This document shows, piece after piece, positions 8,626 to 17,109 of a DNA stretch of 35,545 nucleotides (the first letter of the stretch is position 1; the number at the start of each line of letters is the position of its first letter). The stretch spans positions 1-35,545 of the forward strand of contig CADBXH010000036.1 of assembly GCA_902798605.1 (NCBI GenBank), written 5' to 3'. The notes beneath the pieces were generated by a model. The model did no database searches, was not told the DNA's origin, and saw nothing but the letters and a program-made list of their open reading frames with translations. Both the position numbers and the translations under genes were made by a program. Source of the DNA: an uncultured Ruminococcus sp. Lineage in GTDB: Bacteria > Bacillota_A > Clostridia > Oscillospirales > Acutalibacteraceae.

Positions 8626-8991
8626 TTAACTGTAATGTGAAAGAAGATAGATGCAATACTGATTCATGCTGATACCTTCCTGCTTGGAACGCTCAGCGAG
8701 TAGTTTATGAAGTGATTTAGGCATTCTCAGTCTGAATTGACCGGAGAATTCTTCTGCATCGAAAGGTTTTGGAATTTCCATTCCGCTTTCAAGTGTAGCG
8801 ATGATCCATTCTCGGCGTGCGTCCTCGCCATTCTTTACAGCTTCCTCAATTGTTTCTCCTGTTGAGATGCAGCCGACTAAATCGGGGTAGGAGATAATAT
8901 AACCGCCCTCGGCTTCATCTTCCGTCAATTCAAATCTATATTTTATTTTCATATATTCTTCTGTTTTTTTAAGTAAATCATTTTTTGTCAT
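8626..8991 (-). CDS. hicB: HicB-family antitoxin
   Basis: The 121-aa antitoxin neutralises HicA and represses its own promoter. The N-terminal HicB fold shows GGYIISYPDLVGCISTGETI and EEAVKNGEDARREW, a partially degraded RNase H-like domain. A C-terminal ribbon-helix-helix DNA-binding segment follows (FRLRMPKSLHKLLAERSKQE then SMNQYCIYLLS). The start at 8991 has a strong GGAGG 9 bases upstream, inside the hicA 3' end, so the 13-residue extension before the usual HicB start (MKIKYRF) is probably real. It overlaps hicA by 14 bp, which couples translation. Confidence 0.9.
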   Translation of the reverse strand: MTKNDLLKKTEEYMKIKYRFELTEDEAEGGYIISYPDLVGCISTGETIEEAVKNGEDARREWIIATLESGMEIPKPFDAEEFSGQFRLRMPKSLHKLLAERSKQEGISMNQYCIYLLSHYS

Positions 8992-9226
8992 ATAACTCAG
9001 CCTCCACTATTTCTTTGACCTTTTGTACATATACTCTCTTGATTGGCTCATGCTTTGGAATCGTGATCGGGTTACAGCCGCTTTTTCTAAAAGTATAATG
9101 ACTGCTTCCGCTTCGTGGCGATTCCATAGTATATCCGTAAAACTCAAGAACTTTTCGCAGCTCGGCAAATCGCAAATCCTTAGACAGCGATAGTATTTCC
9201 TTTATTAGTTTGTCAAATTTAGACAC
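8978..9226 (-). CDS. hicA: HicA-family mRNA interferase toxin
   Basis: The 82-aa protein has the small double-stranded-RNA-binding-like HicA fold, which cleaves mRNA when free of HicB. The catalytic His is H43 in GSSHYTFRK, followed by the family signature NPITIPKHEPIKRVYVQKVKE in shorter pieces (PITIPKHEPIK, VYVQKVKEI). It starts with GTG at 9226, preceded by AAGGAAG about 10 bases upstream. Toxin-first order with hicB overlapping downstream is the standard arrangement. The protein looks intact. It lies between an RM locus and a tRNA gene, a common setting for such modules. Confidence 0.92.
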   Translation of the reverse strand: MSKFDKLIKEILSLSKDLRFAELRKVLEFYGYTMESPRSGSSHYTFRKSGCNPITIPKHEPIKRVYVQKVKEIVEAELYDKK

Positions 9227-9252
9227 TTGATAATCACTTCCTTGCTAATTAT

Positions 9253-9281
9253 ATTATATATGATACCGCATACGGTGTCAA
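9253..9281 (-). promoter_or_regulatory. Consensus sigma-A promoter and likely HicB operator for hicAB
   Basis: On the - strand TTGACA (9281-9276) and TATAAT (9258-9253) are both perfect consensus boxes with a 17-bp spacer. The spacer overlaps an imperfect inverted repeat, GATACCG-CATA-CGGTGTC (9262-9279), placed where a ribbon-helix-helix antitoxin would block polymerase. This fits autorepression by HicB; binding itself is inferred. Confidence 0.8.
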
Positions 9282-9299
9282 CTGTTTTTGAAATAAAAA

Positions 9300-9340
9300 T
9301 TGCCAAGATTGAGAAGCTTACTCACCCTTGGCAAATTTTT
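9300..9340. terminator. Two-way hairpin terminator between hicA promoter and tRNA-Pro
   Basis: TTGCCAAG (9300-9307) pairs with CTTGGCAA (9327-9334), followed by ATTTTT on + and by TTTTTATTT on -. It would stop - strand read-through from the tRNA gene into hicAB, or any + strand antisense transcript. Confidence 0.65.
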
Positions 9341-9520
9341 CAGGATTTCTTGTGATTTTTACGGTCTATAATAGCTGATAGTTTAAATGACTGTTTATGT
9401 GACTGTTTATCGTGTGGTAGTTTTGTTTTCCCAAGTTTTTCCAACTCGATTATGCTACTGCCCAAAACACCACTGTTCAAGCCGTTTTCGAGCATTTTCG
9501 CGTAAAATGACAAAAGAAAA

Positions 9521-9542
9521 GAGACGGTTGAAAAACCGTCTC
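9521..9542 (-). terminator. Terminator of the tRNA-Pro gene
   Basis: On - the arms GAGACGG and CCGTCTC enclose an 8-base loop and are followed by TTTTCTTTTG. It begins 4 bases after the tRNA 3' end. Confidence 0.8.
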
Positions 9543-9545
9543 CTA

Positions 9546-9622
9546 TGGTCGGGATGACAAGACTTGAACTTGCGACTCCACGCCCCCCAGACGTGTGCGC
9601 TACCAAACTGCGCTACATCCCG
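9546..9622 (-). tRNA. tRNA-Pro (anticodon GGG), CCA encoded
   Basis: Reading -, the acceptor arms CGGGATG and CATCCCG pair fully. The D-arm contains GCGCAGTTTGGTAGCGC, the anticodon stem is CACGT/GCGTG with loop CTGGGGG (anticodon GGG), and the T-arm contains GTTCAAGTC. Discriminator A and CCA follow directly in the DNA (9549-9546). Short reading frames across this gene are shadows. Confidence 0.95.
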
Positions 9623-9753
9623 ATGCAACATTAGTATTCTATCAAAATATATATTTAAAAAAAGTTGGATTTGCCGAGGGCGGTAAAGCGGCTTTGGTTT
9701 TGTCAATCAGCAATATTTACAAAAACAAATATTTTTCTTGTGCATAAAGCAAA

Positions 9754-9782
9754 TTGATAAAAATATGCACATTTGGTATAAT
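9754..9782 (+). promoter_or_regulatory. Sigma-A promoter of the first amylase gene
   Basis: TTGATA (9754-9759), a 17-bp spacer and a perfect TATAAT (9777-9782). The surrounding sequence is clearly related to that before the second amylase, so the duplication included the promoter. Confidence 0.75.
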
Positions 9783-9850
9783 GATATTGATAATGGGAAG
9801 TTTCGGCTTTTTTAGAAATTCCCCGGACAAATATTTAGGAGTTGATAATT

Positions 9851-11560
9851 ATGAACAGGAAAATAATCAGCATATTCCTTGTGCTCTGTCTGCTGGTTAC
9901 CTCTGTCGCGGTGGGCAGCTTTGCCGTTACTGCCGCAAACGAGGATAACGACGAGGCTTTAGCTGCCGCGGGCAGTCAGGCGGCGCAGGATAAGATCCAG
10001 GGAGCGGTGGTGCTGCATTGCTTTGACTGGTCGTACAACAACATCAAGAATAATCTCAGCGCTATCAAGGCGGCGGGATACACGGCGGTCCAGACCTCGC
10101 CCGTACAGCCCCCGAAGGATTATAACTCGAGCTGGACTGATACCGACGGACAGTGGTGGAAGCTCTACCAGCCGACCGATATTTCGATCGCCAACGGCAA
10201 CACCTGGCTCGGCACAAAGGCGGAGCTGAAGGCTCTTTGCACCGCGGCGGACAATTACGGAATCAAGGTCATCGTTGACATCGTCGCCAACCATATGGCG
10301 GATAACGGCCAAAAGCGCAACGGTATGGACAACGTGTCCTCTCAGGTCAGCTCGACTTTAAGGAGCAATTCGAACTACTGGCACCTTGATAATATTATGG
10401 CGAACGACGATAACGACCGCTATAAAACGACCCACGGCTCGATCGAGATGCCCGACCTCAACACGGGCAACAGCTATATCCAGAACCGCTTCAAGTCGCT
10501 TCTTACCGAGTGCATAAACCTCGGCGTAGACGGTTTCCGCTTTGACGCCGCCAAGCACATCGAGCTTCCCACAGACCCCAGGGGCGCGAGCAACTTCTGG
10601 CCGGTAGTGATCAACGGCTCAAAGGGCGACAGGACAGACCTCTATTATTACGGCGAGATCCTAAACTATCCTGCCACGGATATAGAGAATTACACCGAGT
10701 ATATGAGCGTTACCGACCATTGGTCGGGCGAACAGGTAATGTTTGCCGCCAACAATAAAAACGTCACCAGAATGGCGGACACTCACTACTACAAGGACGC
10801 TGCCGCCGACAAGAGCGTGCTCTGGTGCGAGTCGCACGATACATATATGGGCGGTGATACCAAAGGCGTCAGCGACGGTTCGATCGTCAAGGGCTGGGCG
10901 ATAGTCGCGTCCCGTGCGGACGCTACCGCGCTGTTCTTCGCGAGACCTAATTCTACGATGGGCGCCGCGAGCACAAATACGACTTGGAAGTCCAAGGCTG
11001 TCACCGAGGTCAACAAGTTCAAGAACTTCTTTGACGGCACAGGCGAATCCGTCTCGGCAGAGAACAACTGCTGCTATAACGAGAGGGGCACAACGGGCGT
11101 TGTTATCAGCAGGCCCGCAGGCGGCGGTTCGGTATCGCTGACCGCCAAAAAGATGGAAGACGGCACATACAAGGATCAGGTTTCGGGCAGCACCTTCACT
11201 GTCGCTAACGGAAAGATCACCGGCACCGTCGGCTCAACCGGCGTAGCGGTCGTTTATAATACGAGCCAGAACCCGATCAAGCCCACAGAACCTCCCACGA
11301 CCGAGGAGCCGACAACTACTACTCCGCCGAAGACTATCCTGCTCGGCGATGTTACCGGCGACGGAGTTATCTCGGTAGCCGACGCTACGGAGATCCAGCG
11401 CCACGCAAGCGAGATGATAAACCTCACAGGCGACAAGTTTATCGCGGCAGACGTCAGCCGCGACGGCATTGTAACAGTGCTTGACGCTACGGCGGTGCAG
11501 CGGTATGCGGGCGAGTTCACGTGGGGAACGGAATCCTGCGGAACGTACGTTGACGGATAA
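9851..11560 (+). CDS. Secreted GH13 alpha-amylase with C-terminal type I dockerin
   Basis: The 569-aa enzyme hydrolyses alpha-1,4 bonds in starch outside the cell. ATG 9851 is chosen over TTG 9842 because AGGAG sits 9 bases before it. The signal peptide is MNRKIISIFLVLCLLVTSVA and a few more residues to TAA. All GH13 regions are present: D143-H148 (DIVANH), FRFDAAKH with nucleophile D232, acid/base E269 in YYYGEIL, and H329-D330 (SHDTYM). A beta domain is followed by a PTEPPTTEEPTTTTPP linker and a dockerin (about 495-560) with two calcium loops (DVTGDGVISVADA and DVSRDGIVTVLDA). The dockerin implies docking to a cohesin scaffold, as in the amylosomes of Ruminococcus bromii. No CBM is seen. 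Confidence 0.93.
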   Translation: MNRKIISIFLVLCLLVTSVAVGSFAVTAANEDNDEALAAAGSQAAQDKIQGAVVLHCFDWSYNNIKNNLSAIKAAGYTAVQTSPVQPPKDYNSSWTDTDGQWWKLYQPTDISIANGNTWLGTKAELKALCTAADNYGIKVIVDIVANHMADNGQKRNGMDNVSSQVSSTLRSNSNYWHLDNIMANDDNDRYKTTHGSIEMPDLNTGNSYIQNRFKSLLTECINLGVDGFRFDAAKHIELPTDPRGASNFWPVVINGSKGDRTDLYYYGEILNYPATDIENYTEYMSVTDHWSGEQVMFAANNKNVTRMADTHYYKDAAADKSVLWCESHDTYMGGDTKGVSDGSIVKGWAIVASRADATALFFARPNSTMGAASTNTTWKSKAVTEVNKFKNFFDGTGESVSAENNCCYNERGTTGVVISRPAGGGSVSLTAKKMEDGTYKDQVSGSTFTVANGKITGTVGSTGVAVVYNTSQNPIKPTEPPTTEEPTTTTPPKTILLGDVTGDGVISVADATEIQRHASEMINLTGDKFIAADVSRDGIVTVLDATAVQRYAGEFTWGTESCGTYVDG

Positions 11561-11579
11561 AACAATCGAATAAATAATG

Positions 11580-11612
11580 CGCTGTCATTCGCTAAAGGAT
11601 GACAGCGTTTTT
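11580..11612 (+). terminator. Terminator of the first amylase gene
   Basis: CGCTGTCAT (11580-11588) pairs perfectly with ATGACAGCG (11599-11607), followed by TTTTT (11608-11612). It lies 20 bases after the stop. Confidence 0.88.
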
Positions 11613-11665
11613 CATTGCAGCGTTTTTTTCGTCGTTGCAGAAACGTATAAGCAAAATCGTAGTTT

Positions 11666-11699
11666 AAAAAAGGCGGAGTGCCCGCGGCGCTTCTCCGCC
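11666..11699 (-). terminator. GC-rich hairpin with - strand T-run, no matching gene
   Basis: GGCGGAG (11672-11678) pairs with CTCCGCC (11693-11699). On - it is followed by TTTTTT, so it would end leftward transcription, yet no - strand gene lies to its right. It could protect the first amylase from antisense transcripts or be a remnant. Confidence 0.4.
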
Positions 11700-11750
11700 G
11701 CGATTGGCAGAATTTACAAAATAAAAGTTTTAAATTGTGCAAAATACAAA

Positions 11751-11779
11751 TTGATATAAATGTTCACTTCTGTTATCAT
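11751..11779 (+). promoter_or_regulatory. Sigma-A promoter of the second amylase gene
   Basis: TTGATA (11751-11756), 17 bp, TATCAT (11774-11779). It aligns with the first amylase promoter through CAAATTGATA and GATAATGG. The -10 box is weaker (TATCAT against TATAAT), which predicts lower expression of this copy. Confidence 0.65.
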
Positions 11780-11850
11780 ATTATCGATAATGGAGTAGGG
11801 TGGCTTTTGCCATTTATACAACCCCAAAGAGTTATTTAGGAGTGAGAAAT

Positions 11851-14472
11851 TTGAACAGGAAAATCATAAGCATAACGCTGGTGCTCTGTATGCTGCTTTC
11901 CTCAATAGCGGTGGGAGGCGTTGTCACCAACGCGGCGTCCGATGAAGCGGAAACGGTCTCGGCGGCGTCGGGCAGTCAGGGAGCGTAGAGCAAAGTCCAG
12001 GGAGCGGCGGTGCTGCATTGCTTCGACTGGTCATACAACAACATCAAAGCAAACTTAAAGGCGATCGCCGACGCGGGCTATACCGCGGTACAGACTTCAC
12101 CTGTACAGAAGCCCAAGGATTACAGCTCAAGCTGGATAGACCAGGGCGGACAATGGTGGAAGCTTTATCAGCCGATCACGATATCCGTCGCTGACGGCGG
12201 CACATGGCTCGGCACAAAGTCCGAGCTCAAAGCGCTTTGTGCCGAAGCGGACAAGTACGGCATCAAGGTCATCGTCGACATTGTCGCGAACCATATGGCG
12301 GATAACGGCTTGAAGCGCAACGGTATGGACAACGTTTCCTCGCAGGTCGAGTCGGAGATCAGGAACAATTCAAACTACTGGCACCTCGAGGATATCCACG
12401 CGGACGACGACAACAACCGCTACCACGTCACCCACGGCGCAATTGATTTGCCGGATCTCAACACGGGCAACAGCTACATCCAGAACAGATACAAGCAGCT
12501 TTGTATCGACTGCATCAACCTCGGCGTAGACGGCTTCCGTTTTGACGCCGCGAAGCATATTGAGCTTCCTAACGAGAACGGCGGCAGCAACTTCTGGCCG
12601 ACGGTGATCAACGGCTCAAAGGGCAACAGGACCGACCTTTACTATTACGGCGAGATACTCAACTACGCCGGAACGGATATCAACAACTACACTCAGTATA
12701 TGAGCGTTACCGACAATAAGTCGGGCGACAGAGCGCTTGTATGCGCCAACAACGGAGACTCCGGCGGACTTGCCAACTCCGGCTATGACAAAGGCGCGGG
12801 CGCTTCAAAAAGCGTGCTCTGGGTAGAGTCGCACGATACATATATGGGCGGCTCAGGCTCGGCGGGACTCGGCAACACCAGCGGCGTCAATGACGCCACG
12901 GTTATCAAGGCTTGGGCGATAGTCGGTTCAAGGGCAAACTCCACCGCGCTGTTTTTCGCGAGACCCAACTCAAAAATGGGACTTGCAAGCTCCAATACAA
13001 CGTGGAAATCCAAGGCGGTCGCAGAGGTCAACAAGTTCAAGAACTACTTTGACGGCGAGAGCGAGTACCTCTCCTCAGAGAGCGGCTGCGCTTATAACGA
13101 GAGAGGCACCGAGGGCGTTGTTATCTCAAAGCTCAGCGGCAGCGGTTCGGTCAGCCTTACAGCCCGCAAGATGAAGGCGGGAACATACAAGGATCAGGTT
13201 TCGGGCAATATGTTTACCGTAAAAAACGGCAAGATCACGGGCAATGTCGGCTCAACGGGCGTAGCGGTAGTATATAACGCCACCGCTCCCGGACCGAGCG
13301 CGAGCATTACGCCGGGTTCATCGCACTACAGGACCGACACCATGACCCTTACGCTTAACTATACAAACGCGACAAGCGGCCAGTATTCGATCGACGGCGG
13401 CAGCTACCAAAGCTACACCAACGGCAAGACGATCACTATCGGCAGCGGAGTTCCGTACGGCACAACGACTACGGTAAAGGTAAAGGCTTCAGACGGTACA
13501 ACGACCTCTGACGAAGTGACCTACACCTATGTCAAGATCGAGGACGGCGGCCTGCAAAGGGTATATTTTGATAATACAAGCTACAACTGGTCAAAGGTTT
13601 ACGCGTATATCTACGTTGATTCATCAACCACCAACGGATCGTGGCCGGGCAAGAAGATGACGCTCGACAGCGCTACAGGTTACTACTATCTTGATGTTCC
13701 CGCGGAGCTTTCCGAGGGCAAGGTCATCTTTACCGAGAGCGAATCGGCGGTAAACAACCGCTATCCCGCGGCAGACGAGCCGGGAATGGAGCTCGAGGGA
13801 GTAACAAAGCTCTTCAAGGCAAACCACGAGCTTGTCGATTACTTCCCGCAGATTCCGACACAGCCCACCGATCCCCAACCCACGACTACTCCGGTCAACG
13901 GCAAGGTGCTCATAGGCGACACGAATACGGACGGCATAATCTCGGTCAGCGACGCTACTCTTGTTCAGCAGCACGCGGCACAGATGATCGACCTGTCAGG
14001 CAAGAACCTTGTTGCGGGTGACGCCAACCGCGACGGCATCGTTTCGGTATCGGACGCAACGGCGATACAGCGCTACTGCAGCGAGTTCACGTGGGGCACC
14101 GAACATTGCGGACAATATGTCGGCGAGGATCCCGTACAGCCCACGACCGAGCCTCCTGTTCAGCCGACTACGGAAAAGGATCCAAACGGAAAGATCACGA
14201 TCAAGTTCACCAACGGCTCGGGCTGGAGCGGCAAGATCTACTGTTACTACTGGGGCAGCAAAACACAAGGTCCCGGCTTCCCGGGTGCGCAGATGACCTC
14301 GCTCGGCGGATTGCAGTACACGATAGACATTCCTGCCGACGCGACAAACGTTATCTTCTCCAATGGCAGCAGCGCGGCTCAGACGGTAGATATACCGATC
14401 AGCGGCAGCGCACACTACACGACTAACGGTCAGCGCGGAGACGGACTTTACAACTATAAAAAGATATCATAA
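11851..14472 (+). pseudogene. Multidomain GH13 amylase (CBM26-like, dockerin, CBM26-like) interrupted by an in-frame TAG
   Basis: Translation starts at TTG 11851 (AGGAG 8 bases upstream), giving a signal peptide like that of the first amylase. Codon 46 is TAG (11986-11988) where the paralogue reads CAG; the frame then runs open for over 820 codons to 14472. The GH13 domain is complete (nucleophile D232, YYYGEIL, ESHDTY; numbering through the stop). A linker/Ig-like segment follows (about 480-560), a CBM26-like starch-binding module (about 564-660, RVYFDN, AYIYVD, WPGKKM), a dockerin (about 684-750, DTNTDGIISVSDA and DANRDGIVSVSDA) and a terminal CBM26-like module (about 780-873, YCYYWG, FPGAQM). 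GTG 12010 could restart translation but would lack the signal peptide. Options are a recent null allele, amber read-through or a base error. Confidence 0.85.
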
Positions 14473-14476
14473 ACTA

Positions 14477-14509
14477 ATTGACCCGGGGGCTTCCTCGGGT
14501 CAATTTTTT
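14477..14509 (+). terminator. Terminator of the second amylase gene
   Basis: ATTGACCCG (14477-14485) pairs with CGGGTCAAT (14496-14504), followed by TTTTTT ending at 14509. Confidence 0.9.
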
Positions 14510-14518
14510 ATGATAACT

Positions 14519-14546
14519 GTTAATTGTTAATTGTTAATTGTCAATT
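14519..14546 (+). repeat. Tandem heptamer repeat
   Basis: Three perfect copies of GTTAATT (14519-14539) and a fourth with one change (GTCAATT, 14540-14546). It lies between the amylase terminator and the alr promoter. Function unknown. Confidence 0.8.
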
Positions 14547-14575
14547 ACCCGCCGTTTATTCGGTAGATATTTATA

Positions 14576-14604
14576 TTGTAAAACGGCTTGTTTTGTGATA
14601 AAAT
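14576..14604 (+). promoter_or_regulatory. Probable alr promoter
   Basis: TTGTAA (14576-14581), 17-bp spacer, TAAAAT (14599-14604). It is the only good box pair between the terminator and the GGGGGAG ribosome site of alr. Confidence 0.6.
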
Positions 14605-14647
14605 TAAGAATTAGAACAGATCAAAATCCCGAAAAGGGGGAGAGGTA

Positions 14648-15766
14648 ATGAGAAAGTTAGCGCAGAGGACAGAGGCTGTCGTAAGCCTCAGGGCGCTTGA
14701 ACGCAATATTCTCGGGATCCGCAAAAGGCTCGGCAGAGACGTCGAGATCATGGCGGTGCTCAAGGGTGACGGCTACGGCCACGGAGAAAAGGGAATATAC
14801 CCCACGCTCAAAAAATGCGGCATAGAGCGCTACGCCGTTGCGGTGTGGGAAGAGGGCGCTTCTTTAAGAGAAGCCGGCTGCACCGAGCCCATCCTTTTGC
14901 TCGGCGACACCTGCGACGGTCAGCTTGAGAACATCATCAAGTTCAACCTGACGCCCGCGATCTTTTCCGAGGACACCGCGGACAAGCTCAATACGCTCGC
15001 CAAGTGGAGCGGCAACACCGTGCCCGTCCACATCAAGATAGACACGGGTATGAGCCGCATCGGCTTTGCCGACACAGACGAGTCGCTCAGGACGATCAAG
15101 CGCATAAACAACCTTTCCAACATCAAAATAACCGGCGCGTTCACTCATTTTTCGCGCGCAGACGAAGAGGACGGAGTCAGCGCCAAGGCTCAGTTTGAGC
15201 GTTACCTCAAATTTGTTGAGCTGCTCGAAAAAGAGGGGATAGAGATCACCTGCAAGCATGTTGCCAACAGCCCTGCTATTCTGCTCCGACCCGAGACCCA
15301 GCTTGACGCCGTACGCGCGGGCGATGTGCTGTTCGGACTTTGCCCGATTGACGAGGACAAGTGGAACGGTATGGAGTTTGAACAGGTAATGAGCTGGTAC
15401 ACCTACGTGGTAATGGTTAAGGAGGTGCCCAAGGGCACTGAGGTCGGCTACGGCGGAACATTCGTCTGTCCGCGCAACACCAAGATCGCCACGATCCCCG
15501 TGGGATTTGCCGACGGCTACAGCAGAAAGCTCTCGAACCTCGGCAAGGTCAGGATAAACGGCTATGACGCGCCGATAATCGGCAGGGTCTGTATGGATCA
15601 GTTTATGGTCGATGTCACCGACATCCCCGAGGTAAAGCGCGGCGACGCGGTCAGCCTGATAGACAGCGAGCTCAGCGTGCTTTGGATGGCGGACCTGCTC
15701 GGCTGCAACGTTGACGAGATCGTATGCTCGGTATCAAAGCGTGTACCGCGCATTTATGAATACTAA
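14648..15766 (+). CDS. alr: Alanine racemase
   Basis: The 372-aa PLP enzyme interconverts L- and D-alanine for peptidoglycan. K39 in MAVLKGDGYGHG is the PLP lysine (usually VVKADAYGHG). HIKIDTGMSRIGF is the conserved barrel strand, VGYGGTFV holds the second catalytic Tyr region, and IPVGFADGYSRKLS, IIGRVCMDQFMVDVTD and DEIVCSVSKRVPRIY are standard C-terminal motifs. Length is normal. A strong GGGGGAG ribosome site precedes the ATG. A cell-envelope ATP-grasp gene follows 20 bp later on the same strand, probably in one transcript. Confidence 0.95.
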   Translation: MRKLAQRTEAVVSLRALERNILGIRKRLGRDVEIMAVLKGDGYGHGEKGIYPTLKKCGIERYAVAVWEEGASLREAGCTEPILLLGDTCDGQLENIIKFNLTPAIFSEDTADKLNTLAKWSGNTVPVHIKIDTGMSRIGFADTDESLRTIKRINNLSNIKITGAFTHFSRADEEDGVSAKAQFERYLKFVELLEKEGIEITCKHVANSPAILLRPETQLDAVRAGDVLFGLCPIDEDKWNGMEFEQVMSWYTYVVMVKEVPKGTEVGYGGTFVCPRNTKIATIPVGFADGYSRKLSNLGKVRINGYDAPIIGRVCMDQFMVDVTDIPEVKRGDAVSLIDSELSVLWMADLLGCNVDEIVCSVSKRVPRIYEY

Positions 15767-15786
15767 TGGAGTAATGAGGAGTAATT

Positions 15787-16790
15787 ATGGCTAAGGGATA
15801 TATTTTCAAAATTATGGCTCACGCGAGCCTCGGCAAGATGTTTGAGGCGGTAAAGACCGTCCACGAGCGCTCGGGCAAGAGCAGAGTCGCAACGTTTTTC
15901 GATATGCTCTACTGCGCCAAAAAATACGGCGCCGGCTACTACGACTACCAGATTTTCGCGTTTTACAACCTGACAAAGGAACAGCGCGCCACATATGTAA
16001 CGCGCCTTATCAGCAAAAAGTTCAACACCTTTATGAACGACTACAGGACGAGTTCAACAAGCTCTACAAGGACTACATCGGCCGCGAGTTCATCCAGCTT
16101 CAGGAAGCGAGCAAAGAGGAAGTTGAAAAATTCTGTTCATCGCGCGAGTACATCTTCTGCAAAATGCAGGATCTCGAGTGCGGCCACGGCTGCGAGCGTA
16201 TCAAGGTCAGCGATTACAAGAGCTTTGACGAGCTCTACAAGTACCTTACCGACAAGGGCTTCTGCACTATTGAGGACAATATTGAGCAGCACGAGGCGCT
16301 TTCAAAGCTCTATCCCAACGCGGTAAACAGTATGAGGATCATCACCGTGCTCGACAAGGACGGCGTGGCTCACGTGCTCTATATCGTACAGAAAATGGGA
16401 CTCGGCGGCAGTATCATCGACAACAACTGCCTGTTCACTCCCGTTGACCCCGAGACGGGCAAGATAATGTACCCCGCTCATTCTGGCGATACGCTCAAGG
16501 GAATTATCTACACCGAGCACCCCGATACCCACGTTACTCTCCAAGGCTACACAATTCCTTACGTTAAGGAAGCGGTCGAGATGGTGCTCAAGGCGGCTAC
16601 TATCACCCCGCAGATCCGCTATGTGGGCTGGGACGTCGCGACAACTCCCACAGGCCCCGCAATCATTGAGGGCAACACATACTGCGCTCACGACTTCTGG
16701 CAGCTGCCGCCCCACACACCCAACGGTATCGGTATGCTCCCAAAGATCAAGGAGTACATCCCCGAATTTTTTGAGGGAAAGATCAAGTGA
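15787..16790 (+). pseudogene. Frameshifted sugar-transfer-associated ATP-grasp gene
   Basis: The first part reads correctly from ATG 15787 (MAKGYIFKIMAHASLGKMFE, then YDYQIFAFYNLTKEQRATYV) until about base 16045, and then becomes Ser/Thr/Arg nonsense. The protein continues in the -1 frame (DEFNKLYKDYIGREFIQLQE to the stop at 16790). One missing base near 16044-16046 restores a 334-aa protein. The C-terminal half is a typical ATP-grasp ligase: YPNAVNSMRIITV, RYVGWDVATTPTGP and AIIEGNTYCAHDF. Proteins of this group occur in cell-surface polysaccharide clusters. Near the junction some residues seem to be missing too, so a small deletion is possible. A base error would also explain it; a clean slippery heptamer is absent. 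Confidence 0.8.
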
Positions 16791-16807
16791 GCTGAAAGAT
16801 AAAAGTT

Positions 16808-17062
16808 ATTTAAAGCCTCCCCCGACACTTGTTTCGGGAAATTCCCCTGTCAGGGGAAATGTCACGAAGTGACAAAAGGGTTGCCGTTTTCGCCAGAAAA
16901 AGGTGTCATTTTGCTTGCAAAATGACGGAGGGGGCGGAGCTTGAATTATCGCCACGTCTGATTCAATATGGAAAACTCGTAAAAGAGGAAACGAAGCCCC
17001 CTCAGTCAGCTAAAGCTGACAGCTCCCCCAAAGCGCATTGCACGTTGGGGGAGCCTTTAAAT
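16808..17062 (+). repeat. MITE-like dispersed repeat, copy 1 (255 bp)
   Basis: The ends are near-perfect inverted repeats: ATTTAAAGCCTCCCCC (16808-16823) and GGGGGAGCCTTTAAAT (17047-17062), one mismatch in 16. No reading frame of substance lies inside. It shares its length with copy 2 except for about 60 extra bases (roughly 16846-16908) that contain the hairpins CCCCTGTCAGGGG and TGTCACGAAGTGACA. It is non-autonomous; no transposase is in the window. It fills the gap between the ATP-grasp gene and the secreted-protein gene and may act as a terminator. Confidence 0.8.
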
Positions 17063-17109
17063 TCTGACCTCAGAATGACAGCTGTTTGCTGTTTATTTAA
17101 TTATTAAAA

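Noticed and set aside
9546..9622. tRNA-Pro as attachment site of an integrated element covering the RM and hicAB region
   Set aside because: No integrase and no second copy of the tRNA 3' end was found on the left within the window.
9340..9706. Two - strand reading frames (88 and 83 aa) across the tRNA region
   Set aside because: They run through the tRNA-Pro gene and its terminator; the peptides are read-through of tRNA sequence and have no ribosome site.
10789..11142. Overlapping frames on both strands in the amylase genes
   Set aside because: High-GC third-position shadows of the GH13 genes with Arg/Ser-rich nonsense.
16012..16022. Programmed -1 frameshift at CAAAAAG in the ATP-grasp gene
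   Set aside because: The heptamer is not a standard slippery site and no programmed frameshift is known to me in this family; base loss is simpler.
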